From contig CM055095.1 in NCBI GenBank assembly GCA_029204225.1, forward strand, positions 19,863,450 to 19,927,449: a DNA stretch of 64,000 bases. The letters are read 5' to 3'. The notes under the pieces are model-generated. The model saw only the letters and a program-made list of their open reading frames with translations, was not told the DNA's origin and did not search any database. Positions 25,244 through 36,534 of the stretch are shown here, piece after piece. A program made the translations under genes and the position numbers. Within the stretch, counting starts at the first letter, position 1. Each line of letters begins with the position of its first letter. The stretch comes from Diphasiastrum complanatum. Its lineage: Eukaryota > Streptophyta > Lycopodiopsida > Lycopodiales > Lycopodiaceae.

Positions 25244-27246
25244 CTTCCCCTTAATTTGACTTCAAATACTTTAGATAATCTTCAGATTTAAAATTTTTTT
25301 AAACTGAATATGCTTGTTCTTGGACAAAGTCTTAGTGAAGATATTAGCTGCCATATTATTTGTCGAACAATAAACTCTACATGTTTTGAATGTATTTTCC
25401 CTCAAACAAAATGAAATTTAATTTGTACTAGAATGAAATCTAGGATTTGAGAGTAAGTTGGATGCAACTGATATTATCACAATAGATGGTAGTTGGTTTG
25501 TTTTGTTTGAAGTTCAAATCATGTAGAAGAAGTCTCAACCAGAGGGCTTCTTTAGTTTCTTGTGTTGCTGCTACATATTTGGCTTCAGTTTAGGATAATG
25601 AGATTGACTTCTGGTTTTTGCTATTCCAAGAAATTGGTGCAGAAGATAAATACAAACAATAACCAAAAGTAGATTTTTTGGTGTCTAAGTCTCCTCCCCA
25701 ATCCAAATCAGGATAGTCGAACAGAGACAATGCTATAGCAGAATTACCAAATAATAGAGAACTTGGTTCTTTGTTGCTTGAGTATACTTCATCACTCTTT
25801 TGAGCGATTTCCAATGTTAAATTCCTAGATACAATATGAATTGACTGTATATGCCAGATCAGGTCCTGTTGCACACCATCGCATACATCAATGAGCCAAT
25901 TAGTGAGTGATATGGGTAGTTCTTCATGTCAAAAATTTAAATAAGTGTTGAAGGACATATATCTTTAGTGAATTTAAGCCTTGGATCCATTCATGAATCA
26001 ATGGGCTTTGATTCGAACGTTTCAAATTTCTCGAGAGTATTTTGTAAATAGCTTTTGTTGGCTTAGAAGTAATGTCTTCTTGGTTCTGGTGAAGGATCTG
26101 AATCCCAAGTAAATAATGAACTGGTCTAGTCCAATAAAATTGAAAAAGTCCAAATTAATTGATCATGTGTTAATGAACTCTGATTTAATAGACCTATATT
26201 ACGCGTCCGAAATACAAAATATGAGTTGATGCTCATTGTCTTAAATTCAAAACATAGAAGTTTGCGTGCACATTGTAAAATTGTCTAACTTCTGAAATTA
26301 CTGAAAAACAACTTTATACCACACACTATGTCAAAATTGTATTTGAATAGTGGTATAAAGGTGGCAACTTAAATAGACGTTAATTAAACATTTTGAGTTC
26401 AACACCAATTGACATATCACAACACTACGTTTTAAGTGGTGCGCGATTTACTTGTACCCTATCTTTCAAAGTGGCCATTTCAAATTCTTTCGAAAGATTT
26501 GACTTGGTAATTTTTAATAAATTCTTAGAAGCAGATAGTAGTCTACATAAAGTGCAATAAATGTGTAACTTGGACCATCATATTTAATAAAGACAATCGA
26601 GTCAACAACATTTGAATAAAAGTTATTCTATAGTAGATAATCGTTGATTCATCTGAACCAAGTTCTAGGTGCCTACTTGAGCCCATAAAGAGCTTTACAA
26701 ATCTTACAAACTTGATCTTCTAGACCTTCGATAATGTAACCTTTAGGTTGCTACATGAAAATATCTTCGTGGTTGAAACCATTCAAAAATGTGGTTTGTA
26801 CATCCATCTGAGATCTCTAGTTGTTGCAATTGCCAAGCAGATTTGAATAAAGTTCTATGTATAATCGATTCTTGGTACTTGCGAGTAGCCTTTGGCTACG
26901 AGTCTTGCCTTCCATTTTGAATCAAAATGTCATAGTTGTACTTTCTCTTGAAGATCCACTTGCAATCAATGATCTTCCTTTTGGGTGGTCGTTCGCCAAG
27001 AGTCTAGGTCTGGTTCTTGATTAGTGAATTATATTAATTATCCATCGTTGCTTTTCACATATCAGAGTCTACATTCAATAATGCAGTTTGAACAATAAGT
27101 GGCTCTTCTACCACTATCCAGAAAGCTTGAGGACTATATCTCTCTAGTACATGTGTCATTTGAGTACTACAAAGATGCAAGAGATTGATGTAGAAACCCA
27201 AAGAGATATCTTCCATAAGAATGAATGAGAGATGAATTCTTCCCAT
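25244..27246 (-). pseudogene. Copia RT and RNase H, copy 2
   Basis: From 27246 down, the minus strand holds the pre-RT segment (ALLNVDSDM, KATMDN), the RT start (CKWIFKRKY, RLVAKGYSQ), QMDV, LNGFNHEDIF and ALYGLK patches, and a catalytic box decayed to YVDY near 26555. A poorly matching stretch follows at about 26150-26500. Then come the RT end (25590-25874: LTLEIAQKSDEVYSSNKEP, DWGGDLDTKKSTFGYC) and the RNase H end. The purine tract and LTR follow at 25243. Many stops are present. Confidence 0.8.
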
Positions 27247-27640
27247 GCTTGTATGCCTACTTATATAAGCCTATTGACCATTTAGATCATCTTGCCTAAG
27301 CTTATCAACTTATGGAAGTTTCTAGGTACTTGCCAAAAACCTAGATCTAACTTGACTAGATTCAATGTATCTCTTCTAGAAATTAGAGTAGGTCCAAATC
27401 AAACCTAATTCACCTATATACTTGTTAAAAATAGTCTTAAGTTGTTATGTACAATTGGCCTCAATATGCCAAATAACAAATGACAAAAACTAATTGATTT
27501 TCTTCACAGTCCCTCTTCAACTAGTTTTAGCATAGTTTTAACCATACAAATTTGATCCAACTTTAGAATGATCTCCATCCTAAGTATAGACCTCCTTTCT
27601 AAGGTTTTATGATGTCCAAAATAGAACCATAGCAAAGAAG
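27247..27640. other. No recognisable gene
   Basis: AT-rich DNA between the copia RT and the copia gag relic. Protease and integrase would be expected here if both belong to one element, but none is visible. Confidence 0.35.
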
Positions 27641-27649
27641 ACATCACAA

Positions 27650-28600
27650 AAGAATCAATTGCATTTTGTTCATCATTACCATCCTCATCAAAAATGAAAT
27701 TGTCTTGCTTCTCTCCTTGATCTCTTTTCTTTTTGAGGCAATCACTAGAAAAATGTCCTTTGAATCCACAATAGAAGCATTTCAGCTTAGATCTATCTTT
27801 CTTTTTTTCAACAAAAATAGAAGGCTTACCTTAATCTTGCCCTTTAGACCACTTGCCTTTGCCCTTGCCCTTGAACTTGCCTCTTGAAAACATAGCGTCC
27901 TCCTCTCCAACTTGAGATGTGGAAGTGGATCCTCCTCTTGATAGAAGCCTAAACTCCTCATTCACCAAGATTTCTTGCAAGTCCTCCATACTTGGCAAGG
28001 TCTTTTGAATAGCAAAACTTTGAACAAGATTAGCATGATCATCCAACAAGATTAGCATGATCATCCAACAAGCCATCAAAAACTACTTGTACAAAAGAAT
28101 GAGCACTTTCATCCTTCTTTTGTAAACTTTAAAATATTTGCCTCCTAAGGGTTTGACGTAGACTTAGACTCATAATTTTTTTTCAAGGTTTTCCAAGCCT
28201 CACTATATAAAGTGCCCTTACCAACTTCCTTGAGAAGTTTATTTTTCACATTCATCTTGATCACATGAAGAGATTTCTTTGCCATCCTATCATATCTCAA
28301 TTGTTCTTGAGGTGCCAAAGGTCTCCATACCTACAACAATGTCTATCAACTCATTCATCTCAAGGAGAGACTTCATTCTCACCTTCCAATTCAACAAATG
28401 AATCCAAGAAGAAACACAAAGATATGGAATCTCTCAAATCTCTTTCTTGCACAAAAGTAGCCAATCCAACACACGGAATCGATGACACCTAAAATATCAT
28501 GAACTTTTGCACTCTCCTAAGATTAAAACACACGCAACTTCAAAATCAAGAGATTCTTTCAACTTTAGGGTTTTCACAAAAATGCATGTATTGAATCACT
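27650..28600 (-). pseudogene. Copia gag with zinc knuckle
   Basis: The minus strand encodes LPSMEDLQEILVNEEFRL, then a Gly/Lys-rich basic stretch (GKFKGKGKGKWSKGQD), then CFYCGFKGHFSSDC (27738-27779). Upstream lies a decayed capsid-like region down to the primer site at 28881. A 21-22-bp tandem duplication (GATTAGCATGATCATCCAACAA) at about 28026-28070 alters the frame. It is a gag relic of the element whose 5' LTR begins at 28894. Confidence 0.78.
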
Positions 28601-28880
28601 CAAATTCTATATGCAAAAGATAAAAACTTGATATAGAATCTTGAAGAATGATGTAAATCCTTTCTTAGGCATTAAAACTTGTACAATTTAAAAATCAGGG
28701 AAGTAAATTGACCTACTACAGTGTTTTGACCTAAATTGAGCTTTGTGTTACAAAGATCCCTTTTCTACACTTCGAAATGCTTGATTTTGATAAGGAACCA
28801 CTCTAGCGCACTCTAGAATTGATGGCGAATCCAAATCACTCACTAGAATTGGCTTCTCCTCCAAATATGGCCTACAAAAA

Positions 28881-28893
28881 AGCTCTGATACCA
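28881..28893 (-). other. Primer-binding site (initiator-Met tRNA)
   Basis: The minus strand reads TGGTATCAGAGCT, preceded in element orientation by an LTR end TTCACA. The 5' LTR of this minus-strand copia therefore starts at 28894 and runs right toward the host gene at 29270. Its outer end is not recognisable. Confidence 0.85.
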
Positions 28894-29056
28894 TGTGAAT
28901 AAAATCAGAGCACAAAGATCTAATTATGCCCTTTGATCTTTAGCTAATTTGGAGAGTACACTAGCTTCATTACCAATGTGAAAAATCATGCATTAACTAC
29001 ACATAGAGGTCTCCATGATAACAAGACAGAGGTCCAGGCAAATAAATTTGCCACCA

Positions 29057-29102
29057 GTGAGAAATCACACTTATAATTCGTGAGAAATCACACTTATAAT
29101 TC
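29057..29102. repeat. Tandem 23-bp duplication
   Basis: GTGAGAAATCACACTTATAA plus TTC is repeated twice without interruption, about 170 bp upstream of the start of the 29270 gene. Confidence 0.9.
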
Positions 29103-29269
29103 GAATCCCAATGTGGTTTATCCTTATGGAGAGGCACTTCATGTGGCCTATGCAAAACAAGAGGCTCCTTAAACCCTAGTAGCTTGTTCCTTGAACCCTA
29201 GTAGCTCAGTTTCCTCTTCTCATTTCATTTTAGATAGAGGGGGAGAGAGAAAATAGAGAACTCACGAGC

Positions 29270-30547
29270 ATGGCTTCCTATTGTCCTGCTCTTCTTCCTT
29301 ACCATCAAAATCCGCATTTCTGTCTTCCGCAACAATCATGCAATGGTTTTCAGAGGCCGGGTGCACTTCTGCCGGCTGCTTCAGTTTCTGTAGACAAGCA
29401 AGAACAAACAAACTCATTTCTGTTATATTTTTTTAAGAGTAAAGGATGTTGCATATCTCAGAAGGTATGCCAGAGCAAGAGGAAGAATGCATGCAAATAT
29501 CCACATTTGTTTGCTGGATTTTGCCGATATAGTGTATTGTGTACTCAAATGCGACACTCAGAAGGAAGGGTTTTGCAGAAAGATACTCAAATGCCACACT
29601 CAGAAGGAAGGGTTTTGCAGAAAGAGGTCTCACATTCCCCAGAATGCTCCCTGGTAAATTATGAGTTTCCAAGTAGCAAGTTTGGAAATTTTGCCTTATT
29701 AGTTGAAAAAGCAAGGATATTCTTAGCAACATCAGAAAGCAACCTGAACCTCACTGGCATTTTCGTTTTAGTCCTTTTCTCGCTTGGCATTGCTGCAGCA
29801 GCCAGAGGTCCTAGGTATGGGGTTCGTTTAGGGCATACAGTTGGAATTCCTTTTGCATGTGTCTCTTCTTCGATGAGCCACAATGTAGGTGGTAGCTCAT
29901 CTACACTGGAATCTACCGATGTTGCTCAACATAACCGTGTTGAACGATCAGAAAAAAGTGAACTGTGTCAAAAATCTGAGAAAGTGAACACATCTATGGC
30001 AGTTGGGTTGGATGTGGAGGTTGAAGACAAACACTTTGTAGGCAACGCTGCAGAGGAGTGTGAGAAAGATTCTGAAGAATCTGCTATGAGAAATGTGGAA
30101 GATGCAGAAATTGTGGTTAGGAAAGATGATCTTTGGGAGCCCTCTGGGAATCCGTCTTACTTATCACCTGAGCTCAGAGATGGAGACGAAAACTATCCTA
30201 CAGAAGCCACTGAAAACGCGGAAAATAAAAAATCAATAAGTAAGGCAGAAGTTTCTGGAAGCTCTTTTGAAGGGGTTGGAGACAACGAGCCACTACAAGA
30301 AAGACCCTTGGGTTATTCTGGAAATGATGCCGCAGAGACTGATCCTAGTAGCACCAGTGGGCAGTTGTGTTCTATTCAGGGGAGCTCAAGCCAATTCAAG
30401 CATCATCAGGAACGAAATGAGGTACATGATCAAACATATGCTCTGAAGAGAATGGACGATGAAACATCAATTGACCCAGAGGCCCGAAGGTCTAGCAAAG
30501 ATCCGGTAGCTGGTACGCAACAAGATTTGTGGCCCTGGAAGAGGTAG
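29270..30547 (+). CDS. Putative plastid/membrane protein of unknown family
   Basis: An open frame of 425 codons from ATG to TAG, with no retroelement motif and with host-like composition. The N-terminal ~95 residues are rich in Ser, Lys and Cys with few acidic residues, as in a plastid transit peptide. Residues about 160-182 form one hydrophobic segment (LTGIFVLVLFSLGIAAAA) followed by basic RGPRYGVR. The rest is acidic and Ser/Glu-rich, probably disordered. A 42-bp tandem duplication lies within residues about 92-119. The stop overlaps a possible donor (AAGAG|GTAGTG), so this could instead be the long first exon of a multi-exon gene, for example the N-terminal part of a large plastid RNA-binding protein. 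No downstream exon was found before the LTR material. I do not recognise the family. Confidence 0.6.
   Translation: MASYCPALLPYHQNPHFCLPQQSCNGFQRPGALLPAASVSVDKQEQTNSFLLYFFKSKGCCISQKVCQSKRKNACKYPHLFAGFCRYSVLCTQMRHSEGRVLQKDTQMPHSEGRVLQKEVSHSPECSLVNYEFPSSKFGNFALLVEKARIFLATSESNLNLTGIFVLVLFSLGIAAAARGPRYGVRLGHTVGIPFACVSSSMSHNVGGSSSTLESTDVAQHNRVERSEKSELCQKSEKVNTSMAVGLDVEVEDKHFVGNAAEECEKDSEESAMRNVEDAEIVVRKDDLWEPSGNPSYLSPELRDGDENYPTEATENAENKKSISKAEVSGSSFEGVGDNEPLQERPLGYSGNDAAETDPSSTSGQLCSIQGSSSQFKHHQERNEVHDQTYALKRMDDETSIDPEARRSSKDPVAGTQQDLWPWKR
29544..29627 (+). repeat. In-frame 42-bp tandem duplication in the 29270 gene
   Basis: Two adjacent 42-bp units with very few differences encode two copies of MRHSEGRVLQKD/MPHSEGRVLQKE. 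The length is a multiple of three, so the frame is kept. Confidence 0.95.
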
Positions 30548-31803
30548 TGTAAGGCTTATTATCTGAGGAATTCATGTATTGGTAGGGACTTGGATCAGGA
30601 CTAGTATTGCTGCCTTTGCAGCATGATTTTTCTACTTCAATGTACTTATGACGACATTGTTTGTCCCTCTGCCTGCATGAATTTATAGGATTTATGCTCT
30701 TAGCTGTTTCAACTTGTCACGTTAAGGGCCATTGAAAGTCACCAAATGCCCCACATGTTCCTTTCAGTACCACTTCAATGGCAGACTTCCCATTCGCTCT
30801 GCTCTACTAAGCAACTAGGTTATTTCTGCGGACAACTATTTATAGTACTTCAGCCTATGGTGATCATTCATATCTTTATTTTATAGCACAATTCTTGTCA
30901 AGTGAATCAAATACTTTCTCAATCCAGCTGCATTGGTCCAACTTCCAACCTATATGGCAATTACTCCGTAATTCCCATCTTGTTTGTATTGTGTCCCTGT
31001 GACATGCAGACCAAGATTGCTTATGCAGCATATTATTGGGAATCAATTTGCAAGTGGGTAGGTGATACATTTGAAATACCTCTAGAAGCTTGTTCTTTGG
31101 GTTCCTCACATCATGAGTCAAATGATTCATTAATCTATCTGTTGCTTTGGAGTGTGGATCAAATGACATCTTATTCTTTAAAATCACCCATTAGCCTTGT
31201 TTTTGCAACACATTGTGGTACAACATATGACACCATTCTTCTTGTTGATGTTTAAAAACTCTTAAACTCAAACACTTTGATGTGTAACGTTTAAATACAA
31301 AGGATTGTTGTAAATGTACTTTTCAGCAATAACAACAATTCTCAATCCATCTTATTAGTACGTTGGCATACAACAAACTTCAAGGCTCCTTGATTAACAA
31401 TTCAAGAGCTTCAGAGTGTTTGAACTTTGAAGGACGAGCTTTCTTCACATTGCACCTTTTTGAACCTCTATCTTTAGATGTGCCTTGACTTTTAGCCTTG
31501 CCTCAGCCCTTACATAAGCCTTGCACATTTGAAGTCCTTCCTAATGTTAGGATCTTGGGAAATCTCGTGGAGATTGAGATACTCTTACCAACTCATGTGC
31601 TCCTACAAATCTCCCCAACCGTACTTTGATAATAGTGCTAGATTATAGATGTAGATCCCATATGTACCAGAGCACCTCTTGTGTACCTGTGTCCTTGTAT
31701 ATTGATTGGGCAATTGCATGGCACTTTGTCCACTTGACGTTGGCATCCTTGCCAGATAGCTCATCTAATTGATAGTGTTGAACAACAAAATTGATTGTGC
31801 ACA
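30548..31803. other. 3' flank of the 29270 gene, then possible LTR
   Basis: There is no clear coding motif. The first few hundred bases may be a 3' UTR or intron. The part just before 31804 ends GTGCACA and must be the end of a 5' LTR, because a primer site follows; its start is not recognisable. Confidence 0.4.
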
Positions 31804-31816
31804 TGGTATCAGAGCC
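31804..31816 (+). other. Primer-binding site (initiator-Met tRNA)
   Basis: TGGTATCAGAGCC directly follows ...GTGCACA, the likely end of a 5' LTR. No gag follows; the next element begins at 32585, so this is the remnant of another LTR element. Confidence 0.8.
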
Positions 31817-32579
31817 TTGTTGAGGTACAGGTCAAAGTTTGCTACAGCTGAATTTCAACTTCAGAACTGATTTTGTAGTTCCTGTGGTGCTCGAAGGATT
31901 TGAAAGAACCGCTTTTTGTTTGAAGGAAGATCGTTTACACTCAATAGAATACCATTCAATGTGCTGTAAACTCTAGCATATAGCTATGTGTTTGGTGACC
32001 TCAATGCATTGGATCTTGTCAAAAGAATTTCTGAGATAGTTAAAGTATTCTGTGGAGAAAGCCTAATCTTTCACCATAGTTAGTGTTTTTTGGAGCTGTA
32101 AAATTGTACAATAGGGCGTTGAGTAGGGCGACACAGATCGCAAATTTTGGCAGCCATCATCAAGGGTCTTGGATCCATCCATAGGAAGGAGGAAAAAAGA
32201 ATTATTTTCAAAGAGGAGGAGGAGGAGAGGACCTCGCGTGCGCTTAGTGGAGGAGGTGAAGGAAGTAGTGGCTGAAAGTGTTTGGCTGCACAAGGACTCC
32301 GTTTGGGGGAAGGTGCGCAGGCAAGTGCCCTTCCTGTTAACCTTTTGGAATTATTAAAATGGAAGGGGAAAAGGAGAAGGTACAATCTTGCATGTCTCTT
32401 TCATTATGGTACTCTTTACAAAGAGTACTTCATAAGACTTTGTGTATTAAGTATTAAAATCTTTGTAAGCTTTTAAGCACAAAATAAAGTTTACAAAGCA
32501 ACATTCAAAAAGTTTCAACCTTATGAAACTTTTGACACATCACAACTCAAATTTTTGGGGCCATGTGCTTGCTAGGTGC
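31817..32579. other. Leader remnant, no recognisable gene
   Basis: Sequence after the primer site at 31804 that probably was the leader of that lost element. A purine-rich patch lies at 32185-32270. Open frames on both strands match nothing. Confidence 0.35.
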
Positions 32580-32584
32580 CACCC

Positions 32585-32942
32585 TGTTACGAGCACATCA
32601 CCAGTGCCGAACCCTAGAGAACACAGGAGATCAGATACCACAGTCAGGGTTGTGTTCAGCGTATACGACCAACAGGGCAAGACAGTGTGAGTAGTGTGCC
32701 CCGGCACGGTCCATAGCCATGGTGGGCCTAACACGGCCTAGGGACCCTGTCAACAGGATAGGGCCCCGTGATGGGTCCCGACATGCAGTCGGCCACGTCA
32801 GAGCCATGTGGCCGACACTTGGCAGTACGCATGCTACCAGGCCTCGCACTGGGCTAGGAGGGGCTTGCTCCATATCAGGGAGTAGGCAAGGTTGGGTGGA
32901 TCAGTTAGTGTTTGCCCTACTGTGGCGTTGAGACCTCTAACA
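32585..32942 (+). repeat. 5' LTR of the gypsy element
   Basis: 358 bp, TGTTAC to CTAACA, GC-richer than its surroundings. The last 105 bp match the 3' LTR remnant. Confidence 0.9.
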
Positions 32943-32943
32943 C

Positions 32944-32956
32944 TGGTATCAGAGCC
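32944..32956 (+). other. Primer-binding site (initiator-Met tRNA)
   Basis: TGGTATCAGAGCC lies one base after the LTR end. Gypsy elements of chromovirus type commonly use this tRNA. Confidence 0.93.
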
Positions 32957-33442
32957 ATCTCCATCTTTGGGAGTTTAGTTTTAGCAAGGGAGAAAGAAAT
33001 TAGAGATACAGATCCAGCGCTGTAGAGACAGCTTTCTACCGTGAAAATCTTTGTAGAATTACTTGCTTTTTGGATAGAATCTGAGTCAGATTCCTAGTGC
33101 AGGTCAGTTGCTGCAAAATCAGCTATCCATCCCTGATTTTTGAGTGCAAAATTTGGAAATCAGAGTGGAATTCAGAAAGGGTTTGAAGTGCAGGTTCAGC
33201 GCTGATGGTACTTCTGCAAATCTGGAAATTTGGAACCATTGGGGGCCTCAAATTGGAGATTTCTTGAGCAAATAGGTCGCTGATCAGACAGCGAGGGAGG
33301 AGAGCAAGAAAAATCAGAATTTGCTTTTGAGCCTTCGAACCTGTTTTGCCAGATCAGAAATCTCAGGTAGAACTCCAGTCAGTCCAGCGAGCACGGGCCT
33401 TCTCCAATTCGGGGAGGCATCGGCGAACTTGAAACAGAAGCC

Positions 33443-34385
33443 TTGGCTTTTAGTAAAGGGAAAAAACCCATGGAGGTGGAGGAGCAAGAACAATTCGCCG
33501 AAGAACTCGACGAATTGGTTACCAAGGAGCAATATCTCCACTTGGTAACAGAGGTGGATGAGTTGAAACTGGCTCTCGCCAATTTCAAATCCAGTGTGGA
33601 CGACTCGTTCGCCGAACTCAAAGGTTTAATTTTGAGCTCTGCAAAAGGAAGCCTTTCTTCCACTTCTCAGTTATCCCCTTCTCCCCTTCCATCAGTTTCG
33701 GGTGAGCCTATGCGGTCTCATCCCAGTGTCTTTAAAGACTTAAAGCCTCCAGAGAAGGATAGAAACGCAGATATTCTACATATCTTCCTCAGCAAATGGA
33801 AGAACATCCATGCTCTTAAACAGACCCCTGAGCATTTGCAAGCTATTGAGGCCAGTCTTTCCCTAGGGTCCATGGCCTATAAGTGGTGGTTAAACCTCCA
33901 GGAGATTGGGCAGACTCCCCGGTCATGGAAGGCTTTTGAAGAAGCGTTCCTAAGAGAATTTCTGCCAGAAAATGAACTTGATAGAGCTTGGGAAGCCTGG
34001 GAAAAAACAATAATGGACAAATCCTTAATCCAATATATCTCGTAGTATCGAGAAGCAATTTTAAAGATTAAAAATATGGATGACTATTAGAAAGTCAGAG
34101 GATTTGTCTGTGGCCTTAAAGATGAATATAAAGTAGAGTCCAGAGAAACTCACCTACTACCGTAGAGCAAGCTCTCAGATATACTCAAATCTATGATGAT
34201 TCAGTGGGTAGGAAGAAGGCGAGACAACAGCCTCTTTCTGAGCAACCTCCTTAGAAAGATTTCCAATTTAAAAAGAAATTTTTAAAAAGATAAAAAGAAG
34301 ATAAAGTTAAGAGTGAAGCTTCTCAGAAACACCCATCGCTCATATAGCCCTTAAAACTAGAAGATTTTGAGAAAGCCAAACAAGA
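33443..34385 (+). pseudogene. Gypsy gag
   Basis: The main open part (33443-34045) starts with an acidic, coiled-coil-like N-terminus, then carries the retrotransposon gag domain: IFLSKWKNIHAL, AYKWWLNLQEIG and FEEAFLREFLPENE. A stop (TAG at 34043-34045) breaks it, and the remainder runs with further stops to the zinc knuckle. The protein would build the particle core. The region 32957-33442 is an untranslated leader. Confidence 0.88.
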
Positions 34386-35148
34386 ACGTTTGTGCTTTGT
34401 GTGCATGGGCAAGGGACACACAGTCGGACAGTGTCCCAAGGGGCCATTCACTAAAAAAGAAAAGAAAGATAAAAAACAAGTTCATCTTGTTCAGATAGTA
34501 AGTTTCTCAAGTGACTCGGCAGCTTCCGAGATAAAAGTGTTTCATGAAGACCATGAACATTGTTGCCAATTAACTTCTGCAATGCTAGCGAGACCCTTCA
34601 GCTTTGGGCCGCATGACCTAGTACGTATGCATAGGAAAGTTGGCAACCAGTCAGTCAGAGTCATGGTTGATGATGGGGCAACTCATAATTTCATCAACTA
34701 CACCCTAGTTAAAAAATGCAGACTTCCAGAAGTACCTAGTCAGCATAGGTACATGGTTTCTTTAGCTAAGGGTGAGGACAAGAAAATTTGGGAAACTATG
34801 GTAAGTAATTTAACTATTGGTATTTAGGGATATCAAGATGAAATAAACGTTCAAATAATGCACTTGGATCGCACAGACATTGTTCTCGAGAGAGATTGGC
34901 TCTACAGCTTAGGACCTTCCCTCCACAAAAATTATCAAGAGAACACCCTCAGCTTTCAGCATAAAGGCAGAGAGATCCAGTTGCAGGGGGAGCATGATGT
35001 TCCCAACAGTCCTATGGTCTGCAGTTCAAAGCACTGTCAGTTAATCGGAGATAACGGCCATCAGGTATTCTTATGTGACCTTTAGTTTATTCCAGAAGTT
35101 TCTATTTCTAGTTCTTTACAACAGAAAGTAAATAAACTAGAAACTTTA
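34386..35148 (+). pseudogene. Gypsy zinc knuckle and aspartic protease
   Basis: The CCHC knuckle is CFVCMGKGHTVGQC (about 34393-34434). The protease site reads VRVMVDDGATHNFINYTLV near 34660, so the usual D-S/T-G is D-D-G. IVLERDWLYSLG near 34880 corresponds to the conserved LG-x-x-WL region. Stops at 34825-34827 and 35083-35085 interrupt it. Confidence 0.87.
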
Positions 35149-35926
35149 TTGTCTAAATTTAAAGATGTTTTTCCTGAAGATTTATCGCATGGTTTACCAC
35201 CTAGCAGAGATGTAGATCATGTAATAAACCTAGTGCCAGGTACATCACCTGTTTCTAAACCTCCGTATCAAGTCAGCCGAACAGAGGATGAAGAAATAAC
35301 TAGGCAGTTAACAAATTATCTTGAGAAAGGCCAAATTTAGACCAGTAGTTCACCATGGGCCTCACCAGTCCTATTGGTGAAAAAGAAGGAGGGGTCTATG
35401 CGTCTTTGCGTAGATTATAGAGCCCTCAATAAAGTCACAATTAAGAATAAGTACCCAATGCCTCGGGCAGACGAGTTGTTTGATCAACTCGACGGGGCTA
35501 AAATTTTTCAGTAAAATTGACCTTAGATCGGGATATCATCAAGTCCGTATGAAGTCGGAAGATGTCTCGAAAACAGCGTTTAGGACTCGTCATGCTCATT
35601 ATGAGTTTAAGGTGATGCCATTTGGGCTCACAAATGCTCCAGCTACCTTTATGACCTTGATGAACAGTGTTCTCAAACCATACTTGGGTAAGTTTGTAGT
35701 CGTATTTTTAGATGACATCATCATGTACAGTAAACTGAGGAAGGAGCATCTTAAACACCTCAAAAAGGTCTTTCGACTGCTTAGAAAGCATAAGCTTTAT
35801 GCTAAGAAACCTAAGTGTGAATTCTTCGTTGAAGAAGTAGCTTATTTGGGTCACATTATCTCGGCAGATGTGATTAAGATGGACCCCAATAAGGTTAAAG
35901 CCATACTCAGTTGGCTGAGACCTTAG
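35149..35926 (+). pseudogene. Gypsy reverse transcriptase
   Basis: The domain includes LPPSRDVDHVINLVPG, a [20 protein letters not shown] segment (with a stop and frame change near 35338-35510), [32 protein letters not shown], the catalytic [12 protein letters not shown], and [10 protein letters not shown] catalytic FLDD box is common in gypsy RTs. A stop at 35924-35926 interrupts it near its end. Confidence 0.92.
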
Positions 35927-36518
35927 AATCTTTTAGAGCTTCAGATCTTTCTAGGTTTTTGCAAGATATTATAGACGATTTGTCAAGGAATATGCTCAGA
36001 TAGCAGTTCCTATGACAAATCTTCTTAAGGGGAAGGGAAAGGAGTTCATTTGGGAGTCCGCACAACAGGAGAGCTTTGATGCTCTCAAAACAGCCTTAGC
36101 TACAGCACCAGTTCTAAAAGTCGTCGACCCCAATCAGCCATTTGTGGTCGAAACAGATGCTGGCGACTTTGCAGTTGGTGCTGTACTAACTCAGAGTGAA
36201 CGACCAGTTGCGTTCGATAGTAAAGAACTCGAGCTAGCATAGACTAGGTACAGCGCCTATGAAAAGGAACTCTTCTCCATAGTTCATGCCCGTATGACTT
36301 GGAGGCATTATTTGTATGGTGCCAACTTTGAGGTTCGGACAGACCATGAAAGTCTCAAATACCTTTGCAATCAGTCTCAGCTCAGAGGTCGGAAAGCTCG
36401 TTGGGCAAAGTTAATGCAAGAGTTTGATATGTCTATCAGATATAGACGGGGGAAATTCAACACAGTAGCAGATGCACTTAGTAGAATGCCTATGATAAAC
36501 AAGCTGAGTTTTACTTAG
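35927..36518 (+). pseudogene. Gypsy RNase H
   Basis: The connection and RNase H regions read TNLLKGKGKEFIWESAQQ, FVVETDAGDFAVGAVL, KELFSIVHARMTWRHYLYG, VRTDHESLKYL and KFNTVADALSR. A stop lies at 36240-36242. The domain removes the RNA strand during cDNA synthesis. Confidence 0.92.
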
Positions 36519-36534
36519 ATTCATAGTGAGTTAC

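Noticed and set aside
29270-30547. The 29270 frame as the missing first exon of the PotD-like gene
   Set aside because: It lies 11 kb away across two gypsy elements, has no similarity to that family, and a decayed last exon of a PotD-like copy lies between them.
32944-32956. TGGTATCAGAGCC copies as possible tRNA genes
   Set aside because: Only the 3'-end complement of initiator-Met tRNA is present, with no cloverleaf; each sits beside an LTR end, so these are primer sites.
32063-33548. Multiple overlapping frames on both strands around 32.1-33.5 kb
   Set aside because: They lie in the purine-rich flank, LTR or leader of the gypsy element; only the gag frame from 33443 has domain support.
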